From Dendrolimus kikuchii (lineage: Eukaryota > Arthropoda > Insecta > Lepidoptera > Lasiocampidae), in NCBI GenBank assembly GCA_019925095.2, contig CM034397.1, positions 952,001 to 1,016,000 of the forward strand: a DNA stretch of 64,000 nt, given 5' to 3'. The notes beneath the pieces are model-generated. The model had not been told where the DNA came from and did no database searches. It saw only the letters and a list, made by a program, of their open reading frames with translations. The position numbers were made by a program, and so were the translations under genes. Below, piece after piece: positions 43,927-56,406 of this stretch (positions are counted from its first letter, which is position 1; the number at the start of each line of letters is the position of its first letter).

Positions 43927-44257
43927 TAGTTGTCTGATAAGTCGTGGTAGCGTAATGGCTAGCGCACGCGTCCCAGACTCAGAGGGCGCGGGTTCGATCC
44001 TGGCCGGGACGCATGCACCTCTTAGTCAGTTTTCTGATCTAATGTGCATATTGTTACAATTACCATGTGCTAACAACGGTGAAGGAAAACATCGTGATGC
44101 AACCTGCACATCGAGATAACCGGTGTGTCAAACCTGCCAAGCCGCCTTGGACAAGCGTGGCGGGTATACTGTCTGTTCCCCCTATAATGGGAGGCCCGAG
44201 CTCAGCAGTGGGACATTAATGGGCTGATATTATTATATATATATATAGTTGTCTGAT
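43927..44257 (+). mobile_element. SINE-C, full length with 12-bp target duplication
   Basis: The body 43939-44245 starts GTCGTGGTAGCGTAATGGCT, has the B box GGTTCGATCC and ends in a TA-rich tail. TAGTTGTCTGAT is repeated at 43927-43938 and 44246-44257. Confidence 0.9.
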
Positions 44258-44674
44258 TAACACAGATGTTATAACCTAGGCGCCGACAAAGACAAATTAC
44301 ACGTACAGATTTGTAGAAGCACATTTATTACCCGTCGGCATTTGAGCTAATAACTAATAACATTGAAACTATTGTAACTTATTTATGATAGTCTTATTTT
44401 GTTTACTTATTTATTGGCATACGTTTTTAGAGAACAGTCTATTGTTGTATTGTAATCATTAGCCAGGTGTTATGGATTTTAAAGTACAAGCTGATTCTAG
44501 GAAATTCAGTCACGTTGCCGGGCGGGCAAATTGCACTTGTGCAGTATAAAACGATGGTCTGATTGAGGCAGGGAGGCGGTCGAGCGAGAACCACGATCAA
44601 AGTGTCGAATTTTCTCAGAAACTTAGCAGGAGTATTATGATGGTTCCGTGCATATAATATATAGCTTTAAGGAA
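44258..44674. other. Mostly unassigned, TATA-like site at 44543
   Basis: GCAGTATAAAACG at about 44540-44552 is followed by a GC-richer stretch. It could be a core promoter of an unseen transcript or chance. Confidence 0.25.
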
Positions 44675-44930
44675 TGTTTTTTGCTGGAGTACAGCAGACA
44701 GGCGATGGAAAATGGTTACCTTCGCCTATGGACATTTGCAATAACAGAGGTGCACTACCAATGTGCCGTCGGCTTCGACAGGAGGATGTTACCTAGGTAC
44801 TACCGGAATACAATTCAAGATTATTATGACGGCATACTCCAGACGAGGGTTCTTAAGCATCCAGACAGGTGACAGGTCTCCCGGCCGTAGAATTGGTAAC
44901 CCTCCTCCGTTCCTTCACGGAAAAAATCCA
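44675..44930 (-). mobile_element. SINE-B, heavily decayed
   Basis: Shares GGTTACCTTCGCCTATGGAC and the CGTTCCTTCACGG head in minus sense, with many changes. Confidence 0.6.
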
Positions 44931-45215
44931 TGATAAGAATGAAAGAGTTTTTTTTAGGACAAAAACTAAGTTAATATAGAAATAGAAAGACAATAGAAAC
45001 AAAATAAGTCCTAAACTGGACCCAGTCTCAGTATAATGCTAGCCAACAAGGACTAGCGCTGTTCTTCCGTCTGGGTCCATAAACGAAGTCACGGTGAACA
45101 ATACAACACACGTAACAACAATAATATGTACAGTATAATGCAGTTTGATAAAGGTAAATTAATTGCGGACTAAAAACAATATAATAAAGCAATAATTTAT
45201 ATAACACATCTTTAT
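44931..45215. other. Unassigned
   Basis: No gene or family match. Confidence 0.3.
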
Positions 45216-45411
45216 ATATATTAGTCTTCCGTACGTGTGTTGACAGTGAACTCCTCCTAAACGGATGGACCGATTTAAATGAATTTTTTTGTGTGTGTTC
45301 AAGTGGATTCGAGGATGGTTTAGATTCACAACTGGACCCGGTAGGTGGCGCTGCAATCGGGTTCTAAATTTTATTTCTTCAGGGCAGAACAACGTCTGCC
45401 GAGACAGCTAG
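45216..45411 (+). mobile_element. Helitron-like 3 copy
   Basis: Contains GGATGGTTTAGATTCACAAC, GGTGGCGCTGCAATCGGG and ends AACGTCTGCCGAGACAGCTAG. Confidence 0.65.
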
Positions 45412-45639
45412 TACATATATAAAATCATTGTAGCAATATACACAACGAAACAACTAACATATATCTATCTATAAATATGCACCATACAGAAACATTTTCT
45501 GGTCATCCACTTTTTGGACAGGATAAAAGGAATATGCAACGGATAGCCTTAGAAAATTCACGCAGAACTTCTTAGTTCTTATGACCCTTTAATACTTTTA
45601 TCGTCTCCAAATCAGCATGAAAGATGTACGACCGAAAGC
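45412..45639. other. Unassigned
   Basis: No gene or family match. Confidence 0.3.
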
Positions 45640-45925
45640 CCCTCTTCCAGAGTCGGCGTTACGTCTTAATAGTTGCATCGGTTCCCCGCCGTTGCTAAAT
45701 TAGCCGTCGGTAACGCGCCGCTCAAAGGGGCCGATGATTTGCGATCGCCGATAGCAGCTAATGTCCTTGTAAATTTTGTGGGGAGGAAAATTGTAGTGAT
45801 AAAAGTTACAGAGGTTTCCGACGGCCGCAGATTGCTAATGAATAATGCAACGCGCTTCGGGCGTTTTGGAAACATTACGCGAGTCATTGGAACTTGGGAA
45901 AGTATAATCATTGAGGACTGAATCT
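45640..45925. other. Candidate conserved non-coding block
   Basis: Single copy, of balanced composition and sharply different from its AT-rich flanks. It is open on both strands for about 80 codons but has no protein motif. It contains several TAAT/ATTA cores (AAATTAGCC, GCTAATG, GCTAATGAATAATG) and GCGATCGCC. Confidence 0.35.
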
Positions 45926-46064
45926 TTCTCTGCAGACACCTTTTACTCTAACTATTACCATAGTAAATACAAGTATAACACCAGTGAGTCATATTGCAAT
46001 TGAGGAGGTTAGGCTAGATTTCGCTGAATCGGATTTTCCACCGCAAAAAAGTACCTAACTTCAC

Positions 46065-46600
46065 TTAAATTCAATTCAAATTTAAATTCAAAAGGTTTTA
46101 TTCCAAATAAACTCCACCGGAGAACACTTTTTGAATGTCAATACATATAAGTTAAAATTTAATTTTACTTTCTAGTCTATATACACCGCTTCGCGACGTG
46201 TTATTGCTGTTAAAGAGAAGAAACGGCAAGAAACTCCCCAGCAACACGTCTAGCTAAAAATTGATTAACTCAAACTTTTTTTTTTTTCATTAATACAGAA
46301 ATGTGTTATAGAATCACTTTTCAAAGAATTAATGGAGTTGTAGCAAACAGTGCATACTTTAAAACGAAAGAAAGATATTAATATAGTTATAATAATGACA
46401 CGACGTACTAAAATTTTATACTGCAACTTACATAAATAACAGAGGAAATAAATAAAAATACTAATATGAAAGAAACCAGACAAACGACCAGCAATAACCC
46501 ATAGAAATGGAAAACCATGTGTCCAAAATAAATGAACCATGAACACCATAACTTTATGAGTCGGCTACGACTATTATAACGCAATAATATTTGCAACATG
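46065..46600 (-). mobile_element. LINE 3' end, minus strand
   Basis: Begins with (AATTC)-type tail sequence and AAAGGTTTTATTCCAAATAA. Contains the 70-base module at 46186-46254 and then sequence shared with 42820-43000. Confidence 0.5.
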
Positions 46601-47134
46601 GCCCCCAAGCACTTTGTGGTTATTTGTGGGGACAGCTATACAAATAAGATATATAGTGGTATAGTTGGTTAGTTTGTTGGGAGAGGATCCATTCTGTATT
46701 GGGTTGTATGGAAGCTTAATAAATACACTTGACGCCTTTTTACGACTAGCTTACTGGACAGAGGTCCCAGATTCGATTTCCTCATAATAAATATTATATT
46801 ATAATATAGTTTTATTTCAAATATACAAAAGTACCCTGTGATACACATATAATACATTAGAAACATTATGTGGATAAATGTCGCAAACAGTAAGTGAGTG
46901 AGCACAATTCGCCACAATAAGAGACAAAGGAATTAAGTTCATATAGACTTGTTAGATCAATTATTTAATATGATAAAGGGTAAGCTAAATTTAATTCCTT
47001 AGTGTGCTTATTACATTGTTTTATGATTAAGCTGTCAATATTATTCAATTTTTCTTTTATATTATATTTATTTCATAGTCATACATTTTTTAATTAATAT
47101 TTCTCATTTTTACAAAGGGTCTCATATACGTGGA
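46601..47134. other. AT-rich stretch, nothing recognised
   Basis: No gene or family match. Confidence 0.3.
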
Positions 47135-47310
47135 ATTTAGGAGGCGGGCACTGAAAATCAGTGCTGTGTCATACCACGTTTTGGCACAGCAATATACTAA
47201 ATGCCAACCTCATTTTTGAAATTACGTCATACAATTTCTGTATATGTTTTCTTTAATTTTTGTTTATCTTGTGTATGTCGCACTTTGGAAATAAATATAT
47301 TCTTTCTTTC
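47135..47310 (+). mobile_element. LINE 3' UTR with CACTGAAAATCAG hairpin module
   Basis: GGCACTGAAAATCAGTGCTG and GGCACAGCAATATACTAAATG, followed by an ATAAATATATTCTTTC tail. Same module as 2225-2370. Confidence 0.55.
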
Positions 47311-48229
47311 TATATGCACGTTTGAAGTAGATTTTGGTTATTATATAAGTAGCGTATTCTATAGAGTCAACGCTTCACGCCTGCGTACATAAATATTAAA
47401 CCGAGTAACGCGTCGCCGAAGTGGGTAATAGAAGACAATTGCCACTCATAGCGCATCACATGCCATTCGATTTAAACCGCTGAATGTTCCCATAGTACAA
47501 AACACCCTCAAGATTGACCGCTTTACGAGCGGTAAAGCGATACTCTGTGAGAACGTGGTATGATACCGATCGAAAGAGTTGTAACCGATATTATTCCAAA
47601 ATGGCTCTACCACGTCAGTGGTATCAGTAAATTTCGAAATCCTAATAAAACGGAAAGATAATAGCATAATGTAACACCATAAAATACTATCTACACGTTA
47701 TTCATCTATTCATCCCCCGTAAACAAACTCAAACATAGTCAATCCAACATGCCGACACCAAACAGAGTTAATCTTAGTTTTAATGAACGCTCCCCAACTC
47801 ACCCTACATTTATTGGCGCTGTTCCCGCGGATACGCGGTTGTGCGGATATTAGGAGGGGAACGCGTTTGATTGTACTTCGTGCGATGTAAAGAGGGTAGT
47901 TGTGCTTTGTTTTTTTATTCGAAATTTAAGTTGCCATTGTTTTGATACTTGACATTCAAATTAACTGAGATACTTTTTATCATCTTCCAAAACATCGAAG
48001 CCGCAAAAATTTCGTACGACTATAACAAGTTATGACGTCATATCTTTACAGAGTCAATCAGTATATTAATTGTTTAAACAGTACACGCGCCATTCGTCCA
48101 TTTATTCCTTCTCATTTCTTGATCAAAATCATGACATGAAGATATAAGTGCATGAAGAGGATATGTCACAAGTAGTATTTAACAGTCATGCATAGAAACT
48201 AATCCCTATAAATTAAAGAACAAGGGCAC
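47311..48229. other. Mostly unassigned
   Basis: 47990-48080 (GTTATGACGTCATATCTTTA) resembles 54850-54910. The inverted ACCGCTTTACGAGCGGT is at 47518-47534. No gene was found. Confidence 0.35.
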
Positions 48230-48665
48230 TACATCAACAACTTTGGGACAACCTGGAGGATTGCAGGCAAGCCAAGCTGGCAATACCTCGAGTAAACCTG
48301 CGTTTCTCCAGGAATATCTTAAAGCTCAGTCGGTCCCGGCTGAGACTAGTTATTAGTGCAGCCACTGGACATGGCAATTTTAACAGACATCTTTTTAATA
48401 TATGTGTCACCGACAGCCCCCTGTGCAGAGCATGCTTGGAGGAAGAAGAAACAGCCGCCCATGTCCTGCTTGAATGCGGAGAGGTTGCCCAATGCAGGGT
48501 GAAGTATCTGGACGCCCCAGGTAGCTTCCAAGAAGTCTTCAGCGACGTCAAGAAACTGGTGGACTTCCTGGAGGAGCTGGGCTGGATAGAGTAACCCCTC
48601 ATCTACCCTCGTACGCAAAATAGTCGCTATGTCGTCGAGTTCGGAAACAGCCCGCTCGCAGAAGA
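48230..48665 (+). mobile_element. LINE fragment encoding an RNase H-type C-terminus
   Basis: The plus frame reads SRSRLRLVISAATGHGNFNR, SPLCRACLEEEETAAHVLLE, then FLEELGWIE and stop. This zinc-knuckle-like C-rich end with HVLxEC is seen in I/LOA/R1-type elements. Ends in AGAAGAAGA. Confidence 0.75.
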
Positions 48666-48905
48666 AGAAGATGCCTGGATGCAGAAGAAACAGCCGCCCA
48701 TGTCCTGCTTGAATGCGAAGAGGTGACCTAATACAGGGCGAAGTATCTGGACGCTCCAGGTAGCCTCCGAGAAGTCTTCAGCGACGTCAAGAAACTGGTG
48801 GACTTCCTGGAGGAACTGAGCTAGATGGACAAAGCCCTCATCTACCCTCGCACGCAAACTATGTCGTTGAGTTGCGGAAACAGCCCCCTCGCAGAAGAAG
48901 AAGCA
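48666..48905 (+). mobile_element. Tandem second copy of the RNase H LINE 3' end
   Basis: Repeats EEETAAHVLLEC through the stop and the GCAGAAGAAGAAG tail, with a TAA in place of the second Cys region. Confidence 0.75.
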
Positions 48906-49655
48906 GAAAAAGATCCTATAAGTTATTATATAGGTTGATTTAGCAAGTAATACAGGTGTGTTTTGTTATTAATTAACAGGTTCGGTTCTTGACTAAGTTA
49001 ATTAATTTTTCAATTTCAATCTAATATCAGTCGCTATTTCTTCTAGTCTTGGAATTAACTACCCAAGCACACATGAAAATCCTCCGGAACCTATACTTTT
49101 GAAGTTGTATAAATATACAAAAAATATCAATAAAACAATATACCAGGTCCGGTCCAGTAACACCCATACCAGTTTCCGACCTTTCTCCTACATGACATTA
49201 ACATATAGAACCCATCTACATAAATATCAGTGTACTAAAATAATTTAATTGTTCCGATTTGGCATTAAAATAACATGAATTGTCCGTATCTCATTCAGGA
49301 GAATATCACAATAGGGTGGAATGGGGCAAATCGTGCCGCATCGGAAGCATTTAGTCACGGACGCGCTAAATAGAGCAGAGTCCGCTGAAGGGAAGATTGG
49401 GGACGCGTGACCGGAATATATGGGACAAGTACGTGATAGTTCAAAACTAAAATAAACTAAAGACGTAATGTTTACACGCATATCAGGTTTCATTTTAATC
49501 CTATTGTACTTGTAAGATTGTATAAGGAACAACATATAAAATACAGCATCTAAAATGTTCAAGTTTTACTCAATTTTAGTGCGATTCGCATAAACAATTT
49601 ATTGCGTTGCTCATTGTCAGTGATTAGTGCATTCACATAACAAAGTCGGGTCCTA
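48906..49655. other. AT-rich stretch, nothing recognised
   Basis: A GC-richer patch at 49315-49430 is unassigned. Confidence 0.3.
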
Positions 49656-49840
49656 AATTACGTAGATTCGAATCATGGCCGGAAAACATGCACAACCTGT
49701 TTTGTTCCAATTATCAAGTGCTGACGGTGAAAAAAAATATCGTGATAATACCTGCACATGGATATAACCGATGTGTCATTTCCACCAAGCCATCTTGGAC
49801 ATGCATAGTGGATATACTGTCTGTTAAATTAAAAATTTAG
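49656..49840 (+). mobile_element. SINE-C, decayed
   Basis: ATTCGAATCATGGCCGG, GATATAACCGATGTGTCA and GTGGATATACTGTCTGTT align with 43985-44180. Confidence 0.6.
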
Positions 49841-50206
49841 AAAGTTCGAGTCCTGCAGAGATGTATGTTTATGGACAGTTATTATTTACTATTTAATTCA
49901 TAGCATGCAGATATTGAATTTCTTTCCAGAATGCAATTTATACTAATTCCTTCAGTTGACTGTTTGATATTCAGTAACAAAAAATATTCCTTATAAACTA
50001 CATTATGGGCTGGTGTATTATAATACAGGTATGTTTTACTTTCAAAATCAACAGATTCGGTATATGTCTAGTATAATTGTTTTGTCAAGAATCTAATGAT
50101 TTATTATACGGTTTTAGTTTTCATAAAATTTGATAACGAGTATTTTTCACTAATCTTTATAGTATCGGATACTGTCCTTACAAATTCACTTGTATAGTAA
50201 AAATAA
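49841..50206. other. AT-rich stretch, nothing recognised
   Basis: No gene or family match. Confidence 0.3.
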
Positions 50207-50380
50207 AACCGGCCTTTTTGGTTGAGTAGAATAAGTATTTGCCGGCCTACCTCACTGCAGCGCAGAGATACGTGTGGGTGTTTTGGATTGGCCTAGAGTG
50301 GTTCGTTATGTATTAGCCGTGACACAAACGAACTTGCTAAGGTGGAGATATACAATGTTCTGTTTGTCTGCCGATAAACC
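50207..50380 (+). mobile_element. SINE-A, decayed and internally deleted
   Basis: Head CGGCCTTTTTGGTTGAG and end TTTGTCTGCCGAT; the B box has been lost. Confidence 0.65.
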
Positions 50381-51429
50381 TTATATTAATTACCAACATA
50401 TTATTGACGCCTATGAGATTGCTAACACGTGCCTTAAAATAAACACGAAATTCATATTAAAAGTTTCATTATACCCTCTTCAGAGGCAAGTTCCCTGCAG
50501 GCCGAAACGTATTAATACTATCACCAAATTATATCTGAAACAACCCCAATTACAAGCGACACGTTCCACAGAGGTTGGTACCGTTATCGGATCTTGCAAA
50601 CGATTTGTCAAACCATGTCAAAACTATAAGGGGATATTTCTATAAGAAATTTGGGGACTAATATGACTGAGTACAAATAATATACCAATTATCACATTTT
50701 TATCTTCAATCATAACTATATTACAACCTACTGCAATCATATGGCAGATACAGATTGAATTTTGTAAATTTGCCCTATTCGATGAATTTATTACAAGTGA
50801 CATCCAGACTATCTTCATTATTAGATATATTTTAGTTCTTGATTCGAATTTTTTCATCTTCTAGGCAAAATTTATACTTAACCCGAAATATTTTGACCCC
50901 AAAAAAATTTTTATAGGGAAAAGTGCCCCAATCTAGACACCTTACGATGCAACTTTTAAGTCTGTAACATAGCAGGTAAACTGCAAGAAAATTGCCTAAG
51001 CTGAGGGCTAAGGAGGGGCTAAAAGGAGGGGCTTACTTTTCAAACATTTTTCGTCGTCCCATTTTCGTATTAGAACATCTTTTGCTTGCTTTTTTATATA
51101 TTTAAGTGCATTTTACATAGTGTATTTCATTTATTTGAGATTGTCTTTAAAAACAAGACCGGACTAGCGACGCTGTTATAGGAACACGTGTTACAAATAA
51201 GGTTTCCTACAGACCGGTTGTCATTCCTTAGGTTTTTTAAGTGAATCTTCTTTAGAATCGTTGTGATTTGAAACTCGATGAAACGATAAACCAACACTGA
51301 AAAGAGATAAACAGATAAATCTTTAAGACTAAGCCTGCGAGATAATGAGATAGAATACATACATTATATTTAATAATTTAAACACTATGCTAATAGAGAT
51401 AGAATTGGAAATGTTTTGAAGTTTTTCGT
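50381..51429. other. AT-rich stretch, nothing recognised
   Basis: No recognised gene or repeat; short frames only. Confidence 0.3.
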
Positions 51430-52130
51430 TAATACTTCAAATCATGCGTTTTAAAGCTTAAATATATTATAACGATATAATATATGAAATGTGAAGTCAC
51501 AAAATTTAGAATCCCTCCCACCTCTTGTCACACTTTGTTTCACTTCTACTGCGTGTGAACTGCACACACACACACAACTTTTTTCCATGATACAACGTAT
51601 GCACATTATTGTAACGAATAACAGAATATACATAACGCGGCAGAAAAGCCTTATTGCTTATAAAAATATGAAAGGAAATATTCTCCTCGCTATATTTCTA
51701 ATAAGAAGACTCGGGTTATTTATAACCCAAAGTAGACCCTTCGACCGCTTTCCGCCTCAAGCGGCGATAATAATGAAAAATATCGGTTACATATTATTCT
51801 CAATTTAGTACAGATTGTTTATAGGCGACTTTTATCTGTACCAAAATAGAATGCCAAAATTTTAATTAAAACTGATATATTTACACGATTTACATCGGTA
51901 TTGAAATTCAAACTAAAAAAATTAATGCATTTATTTTGAAAATAAATCTTAAACCGATATTATTTTAATTTGGATAGGTGAAGCGAAGTGTTCTATATAA
52001 ATATAAATTTGAATGTCATTGCATTCCGTCGTGTTCTTTTAATTTTATGCCTTTCAATCAAATTGATTCAATTTCGTTGACCCGTCTAATGTCATAATTA
52101 CAGATTACTTATTAAAAGTCATGAGTCTAC
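51430..52130 (+). repeat. Diverged duplicate block, copy 1
   Basis: Aligned pieces (CGTTAATACTTCAAAT, TTTTAAAGCTTAAAT, TGTCACACTTTGTTTCAC, CTACTGCGTGTGAACTGCAC, later ATTGATTCAATTT) recur in the same order about 2.7 kb downstream. Confidence 0.5.
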
Positions 52131-53374
52131 CATCACTTCCATAGCAATTTTTGTTACTGTTATAGGAAAAAGTGTCACAGCAAACTCCCTAGCTTATTTT
52201 TATTACTTTATATTATGTATATAGTATATTCGTAGTCTTTTTTCCGGTATTTGCATGCAAAGAAGACAATCTTTATCTTTTAACTTTTCTTTATAACCTT
52301 AAGTTTTAGGCTTAGCCATGTTACAAAATATCATTTCATAAATGACCCAAAAATCCTTCTTAATTATATTTTTGAGTGTTTTATTATTTAAAAACAATTT
52401 TATCTATTAAATCAGTCAAAGGTCAAATAGAAACTTTTTTCCAAATTAAGCAACCTAGTACATCCAAATAAAACGTCATATCGTCGGTGTCAGTACATTT
52501 TGTAACTTCATATTTTGATGATATTATATTTTTCGTAAAAATTTTCATATATACATGTAATATGTGACAATTGTGACGAAATAATATCACCAAAAAAATT
52601 AATTACAAGGTCCTGCGCTAACACTAATAGGTCTATTCAAAAATATTATAGAAAGCAAAAAATATTTTTTTTACAAATTCGCCCCGCTTTCCCCTACTGA
52701 TTTGGTCTAAAAAATATCCATTATAATTATAACAAAAGGTTAAAAACAAAATAATAACGTCCTGTAGAGCCATCCAGTTGTAGAATTCAGATTTTCGAAT
52801 TAACTTAAAAAACTTAGATTATATTTAGATTTATAAATGCTTGATAAAAATTAAGCAATTATAAATCTAAATATTCTTTTTCCACGTTGTAACTTAGGTT
52901 AAAGTTTTCAAACGAACAAAACTGGCTTATTCTGGAATAACTTGGAAGCAACCCTGTCCCTCGGGAAGAGGGGAGCCCGCCCTTCATGAATGTTTGATGT
53001 TCGGGAACCCCCGTGGGCAAAGTCGAAACTTTATGCAAATATACAAACTAACTGGCAGATGTCATGTTCAGTCATTTCTATATTTTCCCAGTTTTGCCAT
53101 ATCACCTTGACAAAGGTTAAACTTTTTTGACTTCTGATGAAGGACAAAATTAAGGTTTTACCAACAGTTTTTGATTACAAATTACGACTATTTTCATTTA
53201 TAAATTTTATGTCGGAGGATATTATAATTAAATATACAGCAGAGTAAAGGTAAGACAGTTCATTATAGGTATTAACTTGGTAGTAATATAAAAGCTAATA
53301 TCTGTCTGTTTTTACGTCAGACAGTAGACTTATTACTCTTATTGATAATACAATGTTTTTCATTAATTCTTTTA
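52131..53374. other. AT-rich stretch, nothing recognised
   Basis: One of the least repetitive AT-rich stretches of the window; a GC-rich patch at 52950-53030 is unassigned. Confidence 0.3.
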
Positions 53375-53805
53375 CGGTTAAGACTGTCCAACTTTGGAAT
53401 ACATTGCCTGTTGCTGTCAGACAAGCAAAATCTCTAAAAACATTTAAGAACATGGTCAGGAAATACTATCTGCAATATAATGATATGTAATTTTATATAA
53501 TTAGTATTATATTGCATAGTATAATATATGCAATATAATACTAATTATACAAAATCTTGTATATGTATATAACTTATGTATTTTTGTATATATATTATAG
53601 TTATATATTTATTATTAAAATGTAAGTAATCGCATAATAATTACGTATACCACCATCGCTACTCCTAATCAGCAATATTCTTGCCACAAGTTAACTGGTA
53701 GAGATCGCTTTTGAGCGATAAGACCGCCCTTTGTACACAATTAGAATAATACTAGTTCGTAAGTTTTCTGTAATGGTGTACATTAAAGTGTTATCTATCT
53801 ATCTA
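53375..53805 (+). mobile_element. LINE 3' end, CR1/jockey-like
   Basis: Encodes VKTVQLWNTLPVAVRQAKSL and FKNMVRKYYLQ, a stop, an AT-rich 3' UTR, the GAGATCGCTTTTGAGCGATA module and a (TATC)n tail. Confidence 0.7.
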
Positions 53806-54129
53806 GAATACATAATATATTTGAATGTAGTATTCTTAAGCTGCCAGGTATTCTAAGTGTATCATCACGTAGGTCCAACAAAAACTGTTTCGAATTAGGA
53901 GTAATTGAAGATAAAACTTTTGTCCTTTGTACATATTCATACTGGGTATCGATCATTGAAAAACAAAACAAAAATTTCAAAACTTTTCTATTGAAATGGC
54001 TTATAGCGTTAAATTACGACCATGTAGATAATTTTCTAAAAATAGGCATACAATCATATCATAGAAGATATCATACGCACAGATAAATACACACACAGTC
54101 ACATATAACCCACGCTACGCGATAGCCTT
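53806..54129. other. AT-rich stretch, nothing recognised
   Basis: No gene or family match. Confidence 0.3.
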
Positions 54130-54910
54130 AAAAATGTTTTTAAAATTTTCGTTAATACTTCAAATTTCGTGTTTTAAAGCTTAAATGTATCATAACGATA
54201 TAATATATGAAATGTGACGTCACGAAATTTAGAACCACTCCCCCGCTTGTCACACTTTGTTTCACCTCTACTGCGTGTGAACTGCACAAAAACACATTTT
54301 TTTTATTATGAAGTCCTTGATTTTATTCTACTTTACGATTTCAAACCATCGTTTGTTAGGTGCCAAAAAGTATTAAATCATTATTATTCGAAAACTTTGT
54401 GTTTGTTTGACATTATTCAAAGATGGAGGAAATTTGGCAACAGAGTTCCCCTTTGTGTCGGTTAATTGGATTCATTACGGTGTTAAGATGTAGCGGGATC
54501 GACTCCCGTGCCCCGTAACCGCCATTACCTCGTTTCTAATAGACTACGGTCTTTAAAAATATTTTTCAAATTAATGATAAGTAATATCAACGCTAGGGTA
54601 GTTGACAGTCGAACAATTGAAATATCATCATAAGCCGATATTATACAGTTCATTTCTATCTTTCTTTTCAAATGAATCAATCAATGTGATCCGTATAAAA
54701 TAAAGCTGATTCATTCAGTGTGTTTGTATACCGTCATGTCCTTTCAGTTCTGTGCCGTTCACCCATATTGATTCAATTTGATTGCTCCATGTAATATCAC
54801 CGACATCATCCGAATTACGAGTCGAAGTCGTCTAGATTTTGTTGAGCATAGTGAGTTATGACATCAAATCTTTAATAAGTCAAATAGTGTATTCATTATT
54901 GTTTTAACAT
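54130..54910 (+). repeat. Diverged duplicate block, copy 2
   Basis: Collinear with 51430-52130 at an offset of about 2.7 kb, with a CRE-like GTGACGTCAC at 54216-54225. Confidence 0.5.
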
Positions 54911-55234
54911 TAGGTAAAATTATTATTATCATAATATTTAAAAAGCATGATAGTATTTTAATATATTTTAATGGTAGCTCTTTTATATGAACATTGTTTT
55001 AGAATTTATTATGAAATGTGTCAACTACCCCATGCTCCCCAATTGTATTACTATACCTAATGACAAAACAATACAGCAAATATCGTCAAAGGGAATTCAA
55101 TTTTCCCAACCATTGCATTACCTTATTCATGTCGAATACGCAAATTTACATTATGATTAGATGTCAGCATACATTGAATATTTTCTTTGAGGAGAAATGT
55201 CACGTCTCTTACCGAACCAGTAATGTATGATTTG
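54911..55234. other. AT-rich stretch, nothing recognised
   Basis: No gene or family match. Confidence 0.3.
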
Positions 55235-55372
55235 AAAGTACATACATACATACATACATAACTTCACGCCAGTTCCCTTGCGGGGTAGGCACGAACAACA
55301 GAGCGCCATTTAGGCTTATTCTTACACACCTCACTTGCTTCTTTGACATTCATAACTCTTGTCATGCACGTA
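55235..55372 (-). mobile_element. RTE-A LINE 3' fragment
   Basis: (CATA)n, ACTTCACGCCAGTTCCCTTG, truncated after the ACTCTTGTCATGCACG block. Confidence 0.75.
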
Positions 55373-55407
55373 TATGCACACATATTCTGTAAGAGCGTGG
55401 TATCACA

Positions 55408-55709
55408 ACGATAAAGAATACAATTTCCTGCGGCCGGGCGGCCTGTCTTAAGAGGCGACTAAACAACCCATAGCCAGGTGCTAGGGCATTTGCCCGACTG
55501 GATGGCTACCACCCCTGGTCTAAAGTATGTCGCCATAACAACCTTGAGTTGTGTTCCGACATTAGTGACCAGGTTCCAGTTTCCCTTAAGAGAGCAGCAG
55601 CGCATTTGTAGCAACTTTGGTGTTGCAAATGTCCATAGGCGATGGTAACCGCTTTCCATCAAGTGGGCCGTCTGCCTGTCTGTTGATCTCCTGCAGTAAA
55701 AAAAAAAGA
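55408..55709 (+). mobile_element. SINE-B, nearly full length
   Basis: From AAAGAATACAATTTCCTGCG to CTGCAGTAAAAAAAAAA. Confidence 0.8.
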
Positions 55710-55767
55710 GCGCCATATTAAGTTCAATAGTTCTACCAGTGCAAAACTAGATGGCGCTGTCCCCTAA

Positions 55768-55930
55768 TTAAACATACATACATACATAACTTCACGTCAG
55801 TTCCCTTGCGGGGTAGGCACGAACAACAGAGCGCCATTTAGGCTTATTCTTACACACCTCACTTGCTTCTTTGACATTCATAACTCTTGTCATGCACGCT
55901 CGTCTGTTCTTAAGGCTTCTGACATCATAT
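55768..55930 (-). mobile_element. RTE-A LINE 3' fragment
   Basis: (CATA)n, ACTTCACGTCAGTTCCCTTG, truncated near TTCTGACATCA. Confidence 0.75.
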
Positions 55931-56087
55931 TTAAACATAATATTCATTATCTATTTTTTCATACCCCTAAATGATAAGGGTGACCCACCCCTAAATATTT
56001 ATTTATGACTCGGCATTAAAAAATACATACAACCCAAAATTTTCACCCTTCTACCACTAATCACTATTTTTTAATAGCAATGGTAGT

Positions 56088-56406
56088 ATTTTAATAATTT
56101 TCTACTGGGATGATTTAGATTCAAATTTGAACCAGGTAGATGTCGCTGCAATCGGGTACCAGAATTTAGGTGTTTTTTTTTGTAGTTGTATATGTTCAAG
56201 TGTATCCCGGAATGGTTTAAATTAGACCCTGTAGGCGGCGCCGCAATACTCCTAAATGGTGGGCCTGATTTTGATGAAATTTTTTGTTTGTTCAAGTGGA
56301 ATTGAGAATAGTTTAGATTAACATTTGGTCCCGGTAGATGGCGCTGGAATCGGGTTCTAGATTTTTATTTTTTAAAGGCAGGACAACGTCTGCCGGGTAC
56401 AGCTAG
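56088..56406 (+). mobile_element. Helitron-like 3 copy, with repeated body
   Basis: Three diverged bodies (GATGATTTAGATT..., GGAATGGTTTAAATTAG..., GAATAGTTTAGATT...) precede the end GACAACGTCTGCCGGGTACA and CTAG. Confidence 0.6.

Noticed and set aside
43939..44010. tRNA gene from the A/B box sequence
   Set aside because: The A and B boxes sit in repeated SINE heads and no complete cloverleaf with an acceptor stem was found.
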